In this document: piece by piece, positions 53,702 through 62,627 of the stretch
Position numbering within the stretch: the first letter of the stretch is position 1
How the letters are laid out: the number at the start of each line of letters is the position of its first letter
Source of the DNA: Candidatus Gastranaerophilales bacterium
Lineage (GTDB): Bacteria > Cyanobacteriota > Vampirovibrionia > Gastranaerophilales > Gastranaerophilaceae
Assembly (NCBI GenBank): GCA_944323165.1
Contig: CALURK010000003.1
Location: forward strand, 1 to 64,000
Direction: 5' to 3'
DNA length: 64,000 nt
Position numbers and translations under genes: made by a program
Notes under the pieces: generated by a model
Databases searched by the model: none
What the model saw: the letters and a program-made list of their open reading frames with translations, nothing else
What the model was told of the DNA's origin: nothing

Positions 53702-53833
53702 TGTTCCGACCAAAGGGCTACGTGCGTTTTTTGTGACAATGAAATATAGAAATTACACAGTCGAGGAACACTTGTAGTTAAATTTTAAGTTTGGAATGTA
53801 TCTGATGTGTTCCGACCAAAGGGCTACGTGCGT
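53702..53833. repeat. Two identical 26-bp direct repeats, 106 bp apart
   Basis: Copies at 53702-53727 and 53808-53833 are identical; they begin TGTTCCGACCAAAGG and end CTACGTGCGT. The second runs on as AGCAC, making the 15-mer also found at 23008-23022. The second copy adjoins the terminator of the RNA candidate at 53842-53920. They sit in the 535-bp gap 53588-54122, otherwise AT-rich. Confidence 0.75.
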
Positions 53834-53841
53834 AGCACCAC

Positions 53842-53920
53842 AAAAAAAAAGCTATGAACTTTTTATCGTGCATAGCTGTTGATTAGGGATATGTGTATCG
53901 TCGTTTTTTAAGGAGTATAG
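53842..53920 (-). ncRNA. Second candidate minus-strand sRNA
   Basis: A stem (53850-53856 with 53871-53877) followed on the minus strand by eight T forms a terminator. About 40 bases upstream of it are single-stranded-looking and hold CTCCTT (53916-53911), complementary to AAGGAG. A sequence like the shared motif, but degenerate, lies at 53922-53975, with GTTAAGATT further upstream. No credible protein frame is present. It is weaker than the 50.9 kb candidate. Confidence 0.4.
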
Positions 53921-54062
53921 TTATATATTAGCAGTATATTTTTTAAATAAAATCATTAGAACGTATGATTTTGTAATGAATCTTAACAATTATTTTCCCA
54001 ATGTATTTAATTGGATAATTAGGCTAGGACTTTATTATTAGTGCAAGTGGGCATTTTTATTA

Positions 54063-54090
54063 TTGAAAAATGATTATGATATATTACAAT
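54063..54090 (+). promoter_or_regulatory. Candidate promoter of the VKOR-DsbA gene
   Basis: TTGAAA (54063-54068), 16 bases, then TACAAT (54085-54090), 33 bases before the ATG. Confidence 0.5.
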
Positions 54091-54122
54091 TAGTAGTGTA
54101 GGCTATACGGGAGTAGAGTTTT

Positions 54123-55313
54123 ATGAATACTGAAAAAAGACAAAACATTACAATACAAATTTTGGCATTAATTGGTTTAGTATTGGCAATTAAGCTGGCA
54201 TGCATCTATTATAGTGCAAATTATGACATGTACGCTCTGTCAAGCTTTTGCTCAATCAACGAATTTATTGACTGTGATGGTGCTGCAAAATCTACAGCGG
54301 CTCAGTTCTGGGGAATCCCTCTGGCTTATTGGGGAATATTCTTTTATTTAATTATTTTATTTTTGACTGTGGTTGATAAGTTAAAGAGAATAAAATTTTT
54401 AGGCTTTCTTGAAGTTTTTAAAAACCCATTAGCGTATATGACAACGTTAGGAACAATTGCTTTTGTATGTTCAATGATTCTTGCAGGAATTAGTTTGTTC
54501 CAGATACACAAGCTTTGTATTCTATGCTTTATAACGTACTTTATTGATTTGATAATCGCTCTTACGGCTTCGGCTTGCAAACCTAAAACTTTTTTTGTTT
54601 CTTTTAAAGATACTATCATAGATTTTATAGATGGGGCAAAAAAATATACTAAGACTTTCATTGTATTACTTATATTAACTGTTTCATTTCTAACATATTC
54701 GGCAGTAACAGATAATTTTGTTCCCCATGTAAAAAGACATAAATCAATTATGAAGTATAGAGAAATGACATATAATCCATACCGTGTAAAGGGAAATCTT
54801 TTAGGTGCGGAAAAGGCCGATGTTGTAATAGAATTATATTCAGATTTTGTATGTCCGCTGTGCTATATACAAAATATAATGCTTCATCAGGCTGTGAAAG
54901 AATTTTCAAATGTAAAAGTAGTTCATCACAACTTCCCGTTTGACAAAGAGTGTAATCCTTATATTACTGTCAATATGCATCCGAATGCTTGTTTTATGTC
55001 AAGGGGTGCTATTGCAGCAAGAAATCAAGGTAATTATTGGGAAATGAGTTCGCTTTTGTATGAAAAACAACCGCAAAAGATGGATGATTTACTGAAGTTG
55101 GCAGAAGAATTAAATCTTAATAAGGATCAATTTATCAAAGATTGCAATTCGCAAGCAACTGAACGTGAGATTGAGTCGGAATTAAAACAAGCAAATGACT
55201 TAGGTTTGGATGCTACTCCGACAATGTTTGTAAATGGTGATAAAATAGTTGGTGTAAAACCTTATTATGAATTAAAGGAAATATTAATTAAGCATGGTGC
55301 AAAGCGAAAATAG
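54123..55313 (+). CDS. VKOR-DsbA fusion, disulfide-forming membrane protein
   Basis: One protein seems to do the work of DsbA and DsbB. Residues 1-~160 are a vitamin K epoxide reductase domain: loop Cys43 and Cys51 (SFCSINEFIDCDG) and active-site Cys132-x-x-Cys135 (KLCILCF). A linker helix (~180-195) leads to a periplasmic DsbA-like thioredoxin domain with FVCPLC (Cys244, Cys247) and a cis-Pro site LDATPTMFVNG. AGTAGAG is a weak site before the ATG. Cyanobacterial VKORs are often fused in this way. It overlaps queH by 20 bases. Confidence 0.95.
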   Translation: MNTEKRQNITIQILALIGLVLAIKLACIYYSANYDMYALSSFCSINEFIDCDGAAKSTAAQFWGIPLAYWGIFFYLIILFLTVVDKLKRIKFLGFLEVFKNPLAYMTTLGTIAFVCSMILAGISLFQIHKLCILCFITYFIDLIIALTASACKPKTFFVSFKDTIIDFIDGAKKYTKTFIVLLILTVSFLTYSAVTDNFVPHVKRHKSIMKYREMTYNPYRVKGNLLGAEKADVVIELYSDFVCPLCYIQNIMLHQAVKEFSNVKVVHHNFPFDKECNPYITVNMHPNACFMSRGAIAARNQGNYWEMSSLLYEKQPQKMDDLLKLAEELNLNKDQFIKDCNSQATEREIESELKQANDLGLDATPTMFVNGDKIVGVKPYYELKEILIKHGAKRK

Positions 55314-55839
55314 GAAAATTTTAATACATGCTTGTTGCGGAATTTGTTCAGGATATCCCATTTCTTTATTAAAAGAAATGGGATATGAGCCTGTTGTGTA
55401 TTTTTGTAATCCGAATTTGGATACAAAAGAAGAGTTTGAAAGGCGTTTAGAAGCTCAGAAGATAGTATGCATGTACCATTGGGTTGACTTGGTGGTAGAA
55501 GAGTATAAGCATGAGGACTTTTTAAAGATAGCTAAGGGTTTGGAACAAGAGCCGGAAAAAGGGCTTCGGTGTGACGAGTGTATAAAGCTGCGTTTAAGAA
55601 AAACTGTAGAAAAAGCCAGAGAGTTAGGAATAAAATACATAACTACGTCTTTGGTTATAAGTCCGCATAAGAATTTTGCAAAAATTACGGAGATAGGAAA
55701 AAGTTTGGCGGAAGATCTTGAATATGTAGCGATAGATTTTAAGAAAAAAGATGGCTTTTTGAAAACAAATAAACTATCAAAAGAGCTTGGCATATATAGG
55801 CAAAATTATTGCGGTTGTGAGTTTTCCAGACGGGATTAA
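55294..55839 (+). CDS. queH: Epoxyqueuosine reductase QueH
   Basis: It performs the last step of queuosine synthesis on tRNA, replacing the cobalamin enzyme QueG. The 181 residues hold the iron/cluster Cys set HACCGICSG, RCDECIKLRL and NYCGCEFS. The start overlaps the VKOR gene by 20 bases, so it is likely coupled. No other queuosine genes are near. Confidence 0.95.
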   Translation: MVQSENRKILIHACCGICSGYPISLLKEMGYEPVVYFCNPNLDTKEEFERRLEAQKIVCMYHWVDLVVEEYKHEDFLKIAKGLEQEPEKGLRCDECIKLRLRKTVEKARELGIKYITTSLVISPHKNFAKITEIGKSLAEDLEYVAIDFKKKDGFLKTNKLSKELGIYRQNYCGCEFSRRD

Positions 55840-55858
55840 AATTGAGGGTGGTAGAATT

Positions 55859-56062
55859 ATGGAATGTAAAAGAGAAGAAAATTTATTGGAATGTACATGT
55901 TCTGCAACAAAATGCGGTAATAGAGGTATTTGCTGCGAGTGCGTAAGGCACCATAGAGAAGCGGGGCAAATTCCTGGGTGTTTTTTCCCAAAGTGGGCAG
56001 AACTTAAACATGATCGTTCAATAGAGTATTTTATAAAAGTTTGGAATAGTTCTAATCAATAA
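55859..56062 (+). CDS. DUF6485-type Cys-rich protein
   Basis: The 67-residue protein from ATG 55859 (GGGTGG nearby) has eight Cys in the pattern CTCSATKCGNRGICCECVRH and then REAGQIPGCFFPKW. This matches the small Cys-rich DUF6485 family, probably a metal-binding protein. A longer in-frame start would overlap queH and is rejected. The last seven bases overlap a convergent gene. Confidence 0.82.
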   Translation: MECKREENLLECTCSATKCGNRGICCECVRHHREAGQIPGCFFPKWAELKHDRSIEYFIKVWNSSNQ

Positions 56063-56370
56063 GAGAAGTATCTTGAAAAATCTACATCTTCAAAGTTACA
56101 AAGAAGGTGGAAGATATCGTCATCGTCATCAAGTCTTTGGAAGTTGTATTCATCGAATTTCCAGTACTTTGGATTTATTCCTTTAACCCTTACAATGTTT
56201 TTGTCCTTAAGAATTTGCAGCTTTTTCTTCACTTCGTCTAAAGGCAGGTCAACCAATTTAGCCAATTCAACCGCTGTAATTCCGTCTTCGTGGCTATATT
56301 TTTCAGGGGTAAGGAACATGAGTTCCAGCCCTACCATTTTCAAGTTTTTGTCTTCAGCTTCCGAACTCAT
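56056..56370 (-). CDS. Winged-helix-like hypothetical protein
   Basis: The 104 residues include a likely HTH: ITAVELAKLVDLPLDEVKKK, then LQILKDKNIVRVKG (wing). The C-terminus is acidic (DDDDDIFH). It could be a DNA-binding regulator; no binding site was found. It overlaps the DUF6485 gene at the 3' end. Confidence 0.65.
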   Translation of the reverse strand: MSSEAEDKNLKMVGLELMFLTPEKYSHEDGITAVELAKLVDLPLDEVKKKLQILKDKNIVRVKGINPKYWKFDEYNFQRLDDDDDIFHLLCNFEDVDFSRYFSY

Positions 56371-56497
56371 GCACTCATTATAACACTTTCGAGATAATTA
56401 ATCAATTTAGTGAATGTATAACTATTATAGAGAAAACAAATTTGATAATTTGCAATAAGTTTGGATATAATGTATTTGTAGACTTGGAAGGAAGGAT

Positions 56498-57664
56498 ATG
56501 TTAAATACAAAAAAAGCGATAATCTGGCTCTGTCTTGCCCATTTGTTTGCAGATGTATACAGTGGTTTCTTGAACCCTATAATGCCGTTTATAGCCGCAA
56601 AGTTAGGCTTTTCAATGGCTATAGCGACTGTTGTAATAAGTATTTCTCATATCTGTTCATCTATGATGCAGCCTATTTTTGGCTTTTTTGCTGATAATAT
56701 CTTGAAGCGATTTTTTATCTTCTGGGGCTTGATTCTATCATCTCTATTTATTCCGCTTACACCAACAGCACCAAATATATATGTATTATTAGTTTTTATG
56801 ATATTGGGAAGTATCGGAGGAAGCTTCTTCCATCCTCAAGCAATGGGATTTGTTAATTATTTTGCCGGTAAAGACTGCCCGGTAACTATGGGTATGTTTA
56901 TAAGTGTAGGCTCTTTAGGCTTTGCATTTGGTCCTCTTCTTGCAGCTTTGATTACACAAGTTTTGGGGCTTGATATGATTTCTTATACTTCAATTTTTGG
57001 TTTATTTCTTGCAGCTTTGATGTTCTTTTTTGTACCAAAGCTTTCTAAAACCGAGAAGAAACCTAGACATAAGGATTTCATACAGTCTTTTAAAGAAATT
57101 TTAGGGAACAGGCAAATGAACTATTTGATGTTAATTGCAATGATGAAATCTCTTATAACAAATAGTTCTTGTATTTTGCTTCCGTTTTTGTGGAAATCTA
57201 TGGGATATTCTCCATTTTATATAGGTTTTGCTCTGTTTTTATTCGTATTTGCCGGAGCTATAGGTTCTTTCTTAAGTCCTCACGCAGAAAAAATATTTGG
57301 TTCGAAAAAGGTTGTATATTTTTCTATGTGGGCAACGTTTCCAATGATGATTTTATTTTCGTGTATTTATAAATCATATCCGAATTTGGCTTTAGCAGTA
57401 TTTTTTGTAATAGGTTTTACGACAATGCTTGCTCAACCTGTTACGATGGTTTGGGCTCAAAGAATTCTTCCTGAGTATAAGAGTATTGTTGCGGGTTTTA
57501 TAAATGGTTTCTGTCTTGGAATTATTGCTCTTTGTATGTCTGTTTTAGGTAGTGTTGCCCAAAAATTCGGAATTATGAATGTTCTTGTTATTCTTAGTAT
57601 AATCCCTGCTATTTCTTCTTATTTTGTTAAATATTTGAGAGAAGATTTGAGGGCAGCTTCTTAA
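56498..57664 (+). CDS. MFS transporter, fosmidomycin-resistance-like
   Basis: A major facilitator of about 12 helices, 388 residues. The N-terminus (AHLFADVYSGFLNPIMPFIA) and the GGSFFHPQAMGFVNYF block in helix 4 are typical of the Fsr-like group of drug exporters. No regulator is adjacent. Substrate cannot be told. GGAAGGA precedes the ATG. Confidence 0.9.
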   Translation: MLNTKKAIIWLCLAHLFADVYSGFLNPIMPFIAAKLGFSMAIATVVISISHICSSMMQPIFGFFADNILKRFFIFWGLILSSLFIPLTPTAPNIYVLLVFMILGSIGGSFFHPQAMGFVNYFAGKDCPVTMGMFISVGSLGFAFGPLLAALITQVLGLDMISYTSIFGLFLAALMFFFVPKLSKTEKKPRHKDFIQSFKEILGNRQMNYLMLIAMMKSLITNSSCILLPFLWKSMGYSPFYIGFALFLFVFAGAIGSFLSPHAEKIFGSKKVVYFSMWATFPMMILFSCIYKSYPNLALAVFFVIGFTTMLAQPVTMVWAQRILPEYKSIVAGFINGFCLGIIALCMSVLGSVAQKFGIMNVLVILSIIPAISSYFVKYLREDLRAAS

Positions 57665-57711
57665 AAAAATTTTTCCATCATTTAGTTTTTTGGTATAATA
57701 AACAAGAGCTT

Positions 57712-58839
57712 ATGAAAAAGTTATTAAAGAATGTAATATATAATCTTCAAAATATGTCGCATCTTGATAAATATATCTTGAAACAGGTTATTGAGATGTT
57801 TATAATGGGTGTTCTTGTTTTTACATCAATTATATTTGCGTCGGATACATTCATAACTTTGATTAAGCAAATTTCTATGTATGGAATTCCATTTAAGTAT
57901 GCAATACTTATGATAATACTTCACCTGCCGGAAGTTTTTGTAATGACAATTCCAATGGGTGTACTATTGGCGACAGTAATGACTCTAAACGGTTTAAGTT
58001 TGAATTCCGAAATAACAGTAATGAGGGCTTGCGGTATAGGTCTTAATCGTATTGCAAAACCTATATTTGTATTTGCAATAATAATGTCTTGTGTAAGTTT
58101 TGTTATTAATGAAACTGTAGTTCCTTATTCTACACGTTTGTCAACAAAATTGGCAGGAGTTGCGTTTAGCCAAAAAAATGTTCCTGAAGGAAAGCAAAAT
58201 TTTACCTTTAAAGAAACAAGAGATGATGGATTGTTGAAGCGTCTTTTTTACGTAGGGGATTCAACTGACGGGGTTTTACATAATATAACAGTTTTAGATG
58301 CTTCAAAAGAAGGTACTATCCAAATATTGCAGGCACGAGAAGGGGGAACTACTCCCGGAGGATGGAAATTCCGCAAAGGTGCTATTTATACAGTAACTGA
58401 TAGCGGAAAAACGCTTGATACAACATTATTTGAGAATACAGATGTAAAATTCGGTATGGATTTATCGAAAGAGTTAGATAAAAATTTGGCAAATCAGCAT
58501 AATTTTATTCAGTTATGTAAGGTTCTGGCTACTCAAAATCTTGAAGACAAACAGGAATTAGAAATAAGTTTATTTGATAAAATTGCTCTTCCGATTACTA
58601 CGGTTGTATTGGTTTTGATAGGTGTTCCTTTAGCGATAACTCCTCCAAGGGTAAGGTATAATAGAGGGTTCTTGTTTAGTATTTTGATTATATTTGCATA
58701 TTATTTAGTAAGAGCTTTATCTATATCATTTGGAGAGGCAGGATCTCTACCTCCGGCTCTGGCTGCCTTTATGCCTGATATAATTCTTACAATAGCAGGA
58801 ATAGGGCTGTACTATAGAAAAGTTTATACAATTTGTTAG
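57712..58839 (+). CDS. LptF/LptG-family LPS export permease
   Basis: LptF and LptG form the channel of the LPS exporter. The 375 residues have paired N-terminal helices (IEMFIMGVLVFTSIIFASD), the family region PMGVLLATVMTLNGLSLNSE, a periplasmic beta domain (~150-280), and C-terminal helices with GVPLAITPPRVRYNRGF. Only one such gene is present; whether it is lptF or lptG is not clear. The presence of an exporter fits an outer membrane with LPS. Confidence 0.92.
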   Translation: MKKLLKNVIYNLQNMSHLDKYILKQVIEMFIMGVLVFTSIIFASDTFITLIKQISMYGIPFKYAILMIILHLPEVFVMTIPMGVLLATVMTLNGLSLNSEITVMRACGIGLNRIAKPIFVFAIIMSCVSFVINETVVPYSTRLSTKLAGVAFSQKNVPEGKQNFTFKETRDDGLLKRLFYVGDSTDGVLHNITVLDASKEGTIQILQAREGGTTPGGWKFRKGAIYTVTDSGKTLDTTLFENTDVKFGMDLSKELDKNLANQHNFIQLCKVLATQNLEDKQELEISLFDKIALPITTVVLVLIGVPLAITPPRVRYNRGFLFSILIIFAYYLVRALSISFGEAGSLPPALAAFMPDIILTIAGIGLYYRKVYTIC

Positions 58840-58848
58840 GAGAAGCTG

Positions 58849-59610
58849 TTGTTTTCGAATTTTCGTTTGTTGGGATTAATTATCGTTTGTATCATGATGC
58901 TATATCGAGCAAATCCTGTTGCAACGGCTATTACAATGCTTTTGTTAATAGGAGCAATATTATTTTTTAAATACTATATGCCAGCAAAAACTGTTCAGAA
59001 TGGGCGCGTAGCAAGAAGAGAGGCAGCTTTAAAACGCGCAAAAGTTTTTTTAGCTCCTTATGAAGATATATGGAGAGATTTAAAGCTTTCAAATTCATTC
59101 TGTTATTTGACTTTAGCAATGGATGGAATGACAATAGAAGGCTTTGAAAAAACTAAGGGCGGAACTTTTAGAACATTTAAAGTTTTAAAATCAAATGTGC
59201 ATGATTGGGAAGACTTGTGGAATTTATTTTGTAAAAATTTTGGTTATAACAAATCTTATGACGGGCTTCTTGAAGATTGTAGGAGGTTTAATTTGGTGGT
59301 TGAAGAGAAACTTTACGAAAAACCTATAGAAAATGAAATTCCGGCAATACAATCTGTTACAAAAAAAGTTGATATAAATAATTGCACCGAAAAGGAAATG
59401 GCTGACTTGCCAGGTGTTAGCATTATTATGGCAAAGAAGGCTATTAAAAACAGAGAGGAAAATGATGGTTTTAAGAGTTTGGAAGACTTCTACGAAACTT
59501 TAAAGCTTCAACCTAATATGCAGGAACAGTTAAGGGATATTATATATTTGGGAGAAAGATTGAAAAAACAACAAGACAATATCTCCCCTGAGAGGAGAGT
59601 TGATTTTTAA
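58849..59610 (+). CDS. Membrane-anchored helix-hairpin-helix protein (ComEA-like end)
   Basis: A TTG start is supported by TTAGGAGAAG. N-terminal hydrophobic stretch (LLGLIIVCIMMLYRANPVA, then LLLIGAILFFKYYM, ~5-40), a middle region of unknown type, and a C-terminal helix-hairpin-helix of ComEA kind (DINNCTEKEMADLPGVSIIM, AKKAIKNREENDGFKSLEDF). ComEA-like ends bind DNA, but the membrane topology and lack of com genes make this uncertain; it lies nine bases after the permease. Confidence 0.78.
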   Translation: MFSNFRLLGLIIVCIMMLYRANPVATAITMLLLIGAILFFKYYMPAKTVQNGRVARREAALKRAKVFLAPYEDIWRDLKLSNSFCYLTLAMDGMTIEGFEKTKGGTFRTFKVLKSNVHDWEDLWNLFCKNFGYNKSYDGLLEDCRRFNLVVEEKLYEKPIENEIPAIQSVTKKVDINNCTEKEMADLPGVSIIMAKKAIKNREENDGFKSLEDFYETLKLQPNMQEQLRDIIYLGERLKKQQDNISPERRVDF

Positions 59611-59784
59611 ATGATAATGCTTATTGCGGTGATTTTAATGATATTAGTGATAACTTCTAGGATTTGGATATTTTTATCTTGGCTTAATTCAGAATATAAT
59701 GATGAGGATAAAGACATTACGGATGCGACATCTCCAGAGGAGTATATATTAAGAAAGATAGTAAGAATTTTTACTAAAAAGTAG
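59611..59784 (+). CDS. Small membrane protein, 57 aa
   Basis: The frame starts at the base after the HHH gene stop: an N-terminal hydrophobic helix (MIMLIAVILMILVITSRI) with WIFLSWLN, then an acidic middle and basic tail (REYILRKIVRIFTKK-like). AGGAG lies 13 bases before the ATG, a long spacing. It bridges the HHH gene and the radical SAM gene. No family is recognised. Confidence 0.6.
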   Translation: MIMLIAVILMILVITSRIWIFLSWLNSEYNDEDKDITDATSPEEYILRKIVRIFTKK

Positions 59785-59806
59785 TGTGAATATAGGTTAA
59801 AAGATT

Positions 59807-60403
59807 TTGCATTTACGAGTTTTTAAAATATTAAAAAAAACGAAAGTAGAAGGTCCCGGAATTCGTTATTGTATTTGGACCCAAGGCTGCTCAAGACACT
59901 GTAAAGGTTGTCAGGCTGTGCATACTTGGTCGCATTCAGGGGGTGTTTTAATAGATACAAATCAAATTATAGATGAAATTTTTCCAATGAAGGATTCTAT
60001 TGAAGGAGTAACCTTTCTTGGAGGCGAACCTTTTGAACAGGCAGAAGCAGTTGGTTTGATTGCCTGTGAAGTAAGAAAAATGGGGTTAAGCGTATTGTGT
60101 TTTACCGGATTTTTGCTAGAGGATTTAATTCAAGACAAGAAGAATAAACTTCTTTTAGATAATATAGATTTGTTAATTGATGGTGAATTTAGAGAAGATG
60201 AGGTTGATTATTCTCGTCCTTGGGTAGGTTCCAGAAATCAGAGATACCATTTTTTGACGAACAGATACAATGAAGAAATTTTTGAAAAATATAAAAACAA
60301 GGTCGAATTAAATATATCTCAAGACGGCACTGTTTTTATGAACGGTATGGGAAATTTTGATGAGATACTGCAAAAGATTGATTTAGTAAAGCTAAATAAA
60401 TGA
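59807..60403 (+). CDS. NrdG-like radical SAM activase
   Basis: The radical SAM cluster CSRHCKGC lies near residues 29-36, after VEGPGIRYCIWTQG. The fold matches the small activases of the NrdG/PflA kind (198 residues), with GGEPFEQ. The usual partner, a glycyl-radical enzyme such as NrdD, is not nearby. Instead a Ycf46-type AAA gene follows, so this activase may serve that cluster. A TTG start is used. Confidence 0.88.
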   Translation: MHLRVFKILKKTKVEGPGIRYCIWTQGCSRHCKGCQAVHTWSHSGGVLIDTNQIIDEIFPMKDSIEGVTFLGGEPFEQAEAVGLIACEVRKMGLSVLCFTGFLLEDLIQDKKNKLLLDNIDLLIDGEFREDEVDYSRPWVGSRNQRYHFLTNRYNEEIFEKYKNKVELNISQDGTVFMNGMGNFDEILQKIDLVKLNK

Positions 60404-60429
60404 TATAAGTATTAAAAAAGGATATTAAT

Positions 60430-62043
60430 ATGTGTGCATACAAGCTTTCGAATTTAATAAGAGCGAGATTTCCTCTAATTTATATATCAACATTTGAAGA
60501 GGACAGAGTAACAAAATATATAAAATCCGTTGTGACGGATGTAAAACAGGTAAAGTATGAGCGAGAAGTTTTTACTTGGACTCAAACTGATGGTCTAAGA
60601 AATGAATCAGCGAATAAATCTGTAGCAGATACGACTTGTCCTTGCAAAATGCTCGACTTTATAAAACGTTATGATAAGGATGCAGTGTTTATATTGTACG
60701 ATTTTTATGTAAACTTTGGCCCTAAAAACAGAACTCCTGATTATAACGTAATACGGAAAATAAGAGATATAATTCCTGATTTAAAATTGGGAACATTCAG
60801 AAAGACAATTTTCTTTATATCTCCTGAACTTCTTATACCTGAAGCTTTACAAAAAGAGATTACAATATTTGATTTTCCTCTTCCTAAGCTTAGTGAAATA
60901 AAAAATAAATTTGAAAGCATGCTTAAGCAAAATGCAGGAATAGAGGCCAATTTATCAGAAGAAGAGAAAGATAAGCTTTGTAAAGCAGCATTGGGTTTAA
61001 CTTTGCAAGAGGCAGAAAGTGCATTTGCTCTAGCAATGGTAAACGATGGAAAAATTGATATAAAAGATTTGCCTATAATAATGGAAGAGAAGGTTCAGGT
61101 AATCAAAAAGACAGGTATTTTAGAATATATTCAGTCAGATTATTCTCTTAAAGATATCGGAGGTTTGGATAATCTGAAGAATTGGCTGTTAAAACGCAAT
61201 AACTCCTGGTCAGAAAGTGCCAAAAAGTATTGCATTCCGTCACCAAAAGGTGTTCTGGTAACAGGAGTTCCCGGTTGTGGAAAAAGTTTGACAGCAAAGG
61301 CAATGAGTAAAATTTGGCAGCTTCCGTTATTGAAGCTTGATTTTGGAAAGGTATTTTCAGGTCTTGTCGGAAGCTCTGAGGAAAATATGCGTCGAGCTCT
61401 TTCAACCGCGGAAGCCGTTGCACCATCTATATTGTGGATAGATGAAATAGAAAAAGGCTTAAGCGGAATCGGCTCAAATGGTGACAGCGGAGTTTCTTCA
61501 AGAATTTTTGGTCAGTTTTTAACCTGGATGCAGGAAAAAGAAGCTCCGGTATTTGTTATTGCAACCGCTAATAATATAAATAATTTACCGCCTGAACTTT
61601 TAAGAAAAGGGCGTTTTGATGAAATTTTCTTTGTAGATTTACCGACACTGGCAGAGAGAAAAGAAATTTTTAAACTTCATTTGGAAAAGCGTTTGAAGGA
61701 CAGAGAGGTTGCAAGTGAGGTTGCTGGAGTTAAGAATATATGCAGTCAGCTTGCGAAAATGACAGAAGGTTTTATCGGTTCAGAAATAGAGCAGGTTGTA
61801 ATATCATCTCTTTGCGATGCATTTTTTGAAAATCGACCTTTAAAATTTGAAGATTTGGCGAAAAATATCGCAAATACTGTTCCACTTTCAACCACCCAAA
61901 GAGAACAAATTTTGGCGCTTAGAGCTTGGGCGAATGTAAGAGCTGTTTCTGCAACAAAAATGTCTGATATGAAGCAGTACAAGCGTGAAGATAATGAGGA
62001 AAATATTACAGCATCAAGAGGTGGAAGAACCTTAGATTTTTAA
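60430..62043 (+). CDS. AAA ATPase of the Ycf46 type
   Basis: The 537 residues have an N-terminal domain (1-~240) resembling Ycf46, starting [20 protein letters not shown]. The AAA core follows, with Walker [13 protein letters not shown], Walker [11 protein letters not shown], a sensor [10 protein letters not shown] and a C-terminal Arg (LLRKGRFDE). Ycf46 is found in cyanobacteria and red-algal plastids; in cyanobacteria it is linked to CO2 uptake regulation, not likely here. AAAAGGA precedes the ATG. Confidence 0.9.
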   Translation: MCAYKLSNLIRARFPLIYISTFEEDRVTKYIKSVVTDVKQVKYEREVFTWTQTDGLRNESANKSVADTTCPCKMLDFIKRYDKDAVFILYDFYVNFGPKNRTPDYNVIRKIRDIIPDLKLGTFRKTIFFISPELLIPEALQKEITIFDFPLPKLSEIKNKFESMLKQNAGIEANLSEEEKDKLCKAALGLTLQEAESAFALAMVNDGKIDIKDLPIIMEEKVQVIKKTGILEYIQSDYSLKDIGGLDNLKNWLLKRNNSWSESAKKYCIPSPKGVLVTGVPGCGKSLTAKAMSKIWQLPLLKLDFGKVFSGLVGSSEENMRRALSTAEAVAPSILWIDEIEKGLSGIGSNGDSGVSSRIFGQFLTWMQEKEAPVFVIATANNINNLPPELLRKGRFDEIFFVDLPTLAERKEIFKLHLEKRLKDREVASEVAGVKNICSQLAKMTEGFIGSEIEQVVISSLCDAFFENRPLKFEDLAKNIANTVPLSTTQREQILALRAWANVRAVSATKMSDMKQYKREDNEENITASRGGRTLDF

Positions 62044-62055
62044 AAAGGAGTTTGT

Positions 62056-62625
62056 ATGTCTTGTTCGATATTCGCTATACCATATGCTTTAGCCTGGATT
62101 GTAGGGTCTATAGTCGTTACGCGTGTAAATGAGTTATCTATTGAAAATGAGTCTGAGGTTAGGGATGCTCATGAAGCAAAAAACCTTACTTTAGCAGATG
62201 AAAATTCTGAGGATATTGAGATAGCTCCGTGCTCTGAAGCTCAAATTATTTCGGAGAAGCATTTTATTGAAAAAAGTTTAGAAACGCCATTTGTAGATAA
62301 AAATCTATTAATAAAAACTCTTAAGGAGCATGGTGTGAGAGGTTTAAGCGAAAATGATTACGGACAAATAGTGTGTTATTCAGGAAGTTATGAACTAAAA
62401 TTTGAACGCAGTAATGAAAATAAGCCTTATTCTCTGGTTATAAAGTGCCTGGATACTGATAGTGCTGAGTCAAAACTGACAGAGTTGGGAAATGAGTATA
62501 CTGTAAATGTTCAGGAAGAAAGCTACAATAATATAATTTCTAAGCTAAAAGAAAACAACCTGCAGATAGAAAACGAAGAGATTTGTGACGATAACACTAT
62601 AGTTTTAACAGTAAATTTGGAGTAA
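62056..62625 (+). CDS. DUF1257 (Ycf35)-like protein with membrane start
   Basis: A hydrophobic start (CSIFAIPYALAWIVGSIVV, 3-21) is followed by an acidic linker, then a ~100-residue C-terminal part (DKNLLIKTLKEHGVRGLSEN through VNVQEESYNNIISKLKENNL) resembling DUF1257/Ycf35. The match is moderate. It lies between a Ycf46-type gene and a DUF2997 gene, as DUF1257 members do elsewhere. AAAGGAG precedes the ATG. Confidence 0.65.
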   Translation: MSCSIFAIPYALAWIVGSIVVTRVNELSIENESEVRDAHEAKNLTLADENSEDIEIAPCSEAQIISEKHFIEKSLETPFVDKNLLIKTLKEHGVRGLSENDYGQIVCYSGSYELKFERSNENKPYSLVIKCLDTDSAESKLTELGNEYTVNVQEESYNNIISKLKENNLQIENEEICDDNTIVLTVNLE

Positions 62626-62627
62626 AT

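Noticed and set aside
53840-53875. Short frame MHDKKF on the minus strand across the terminator
   Set aside because: It runs through the terminator stem and the direct repeats and lacks a ribosome binding site.
55787-56062. Longer start for the DUF6485 protein
   Set aside because: It would overlap queH by 53 bases; ATG 55859 has a GGGTGG site and the family N-terminus.
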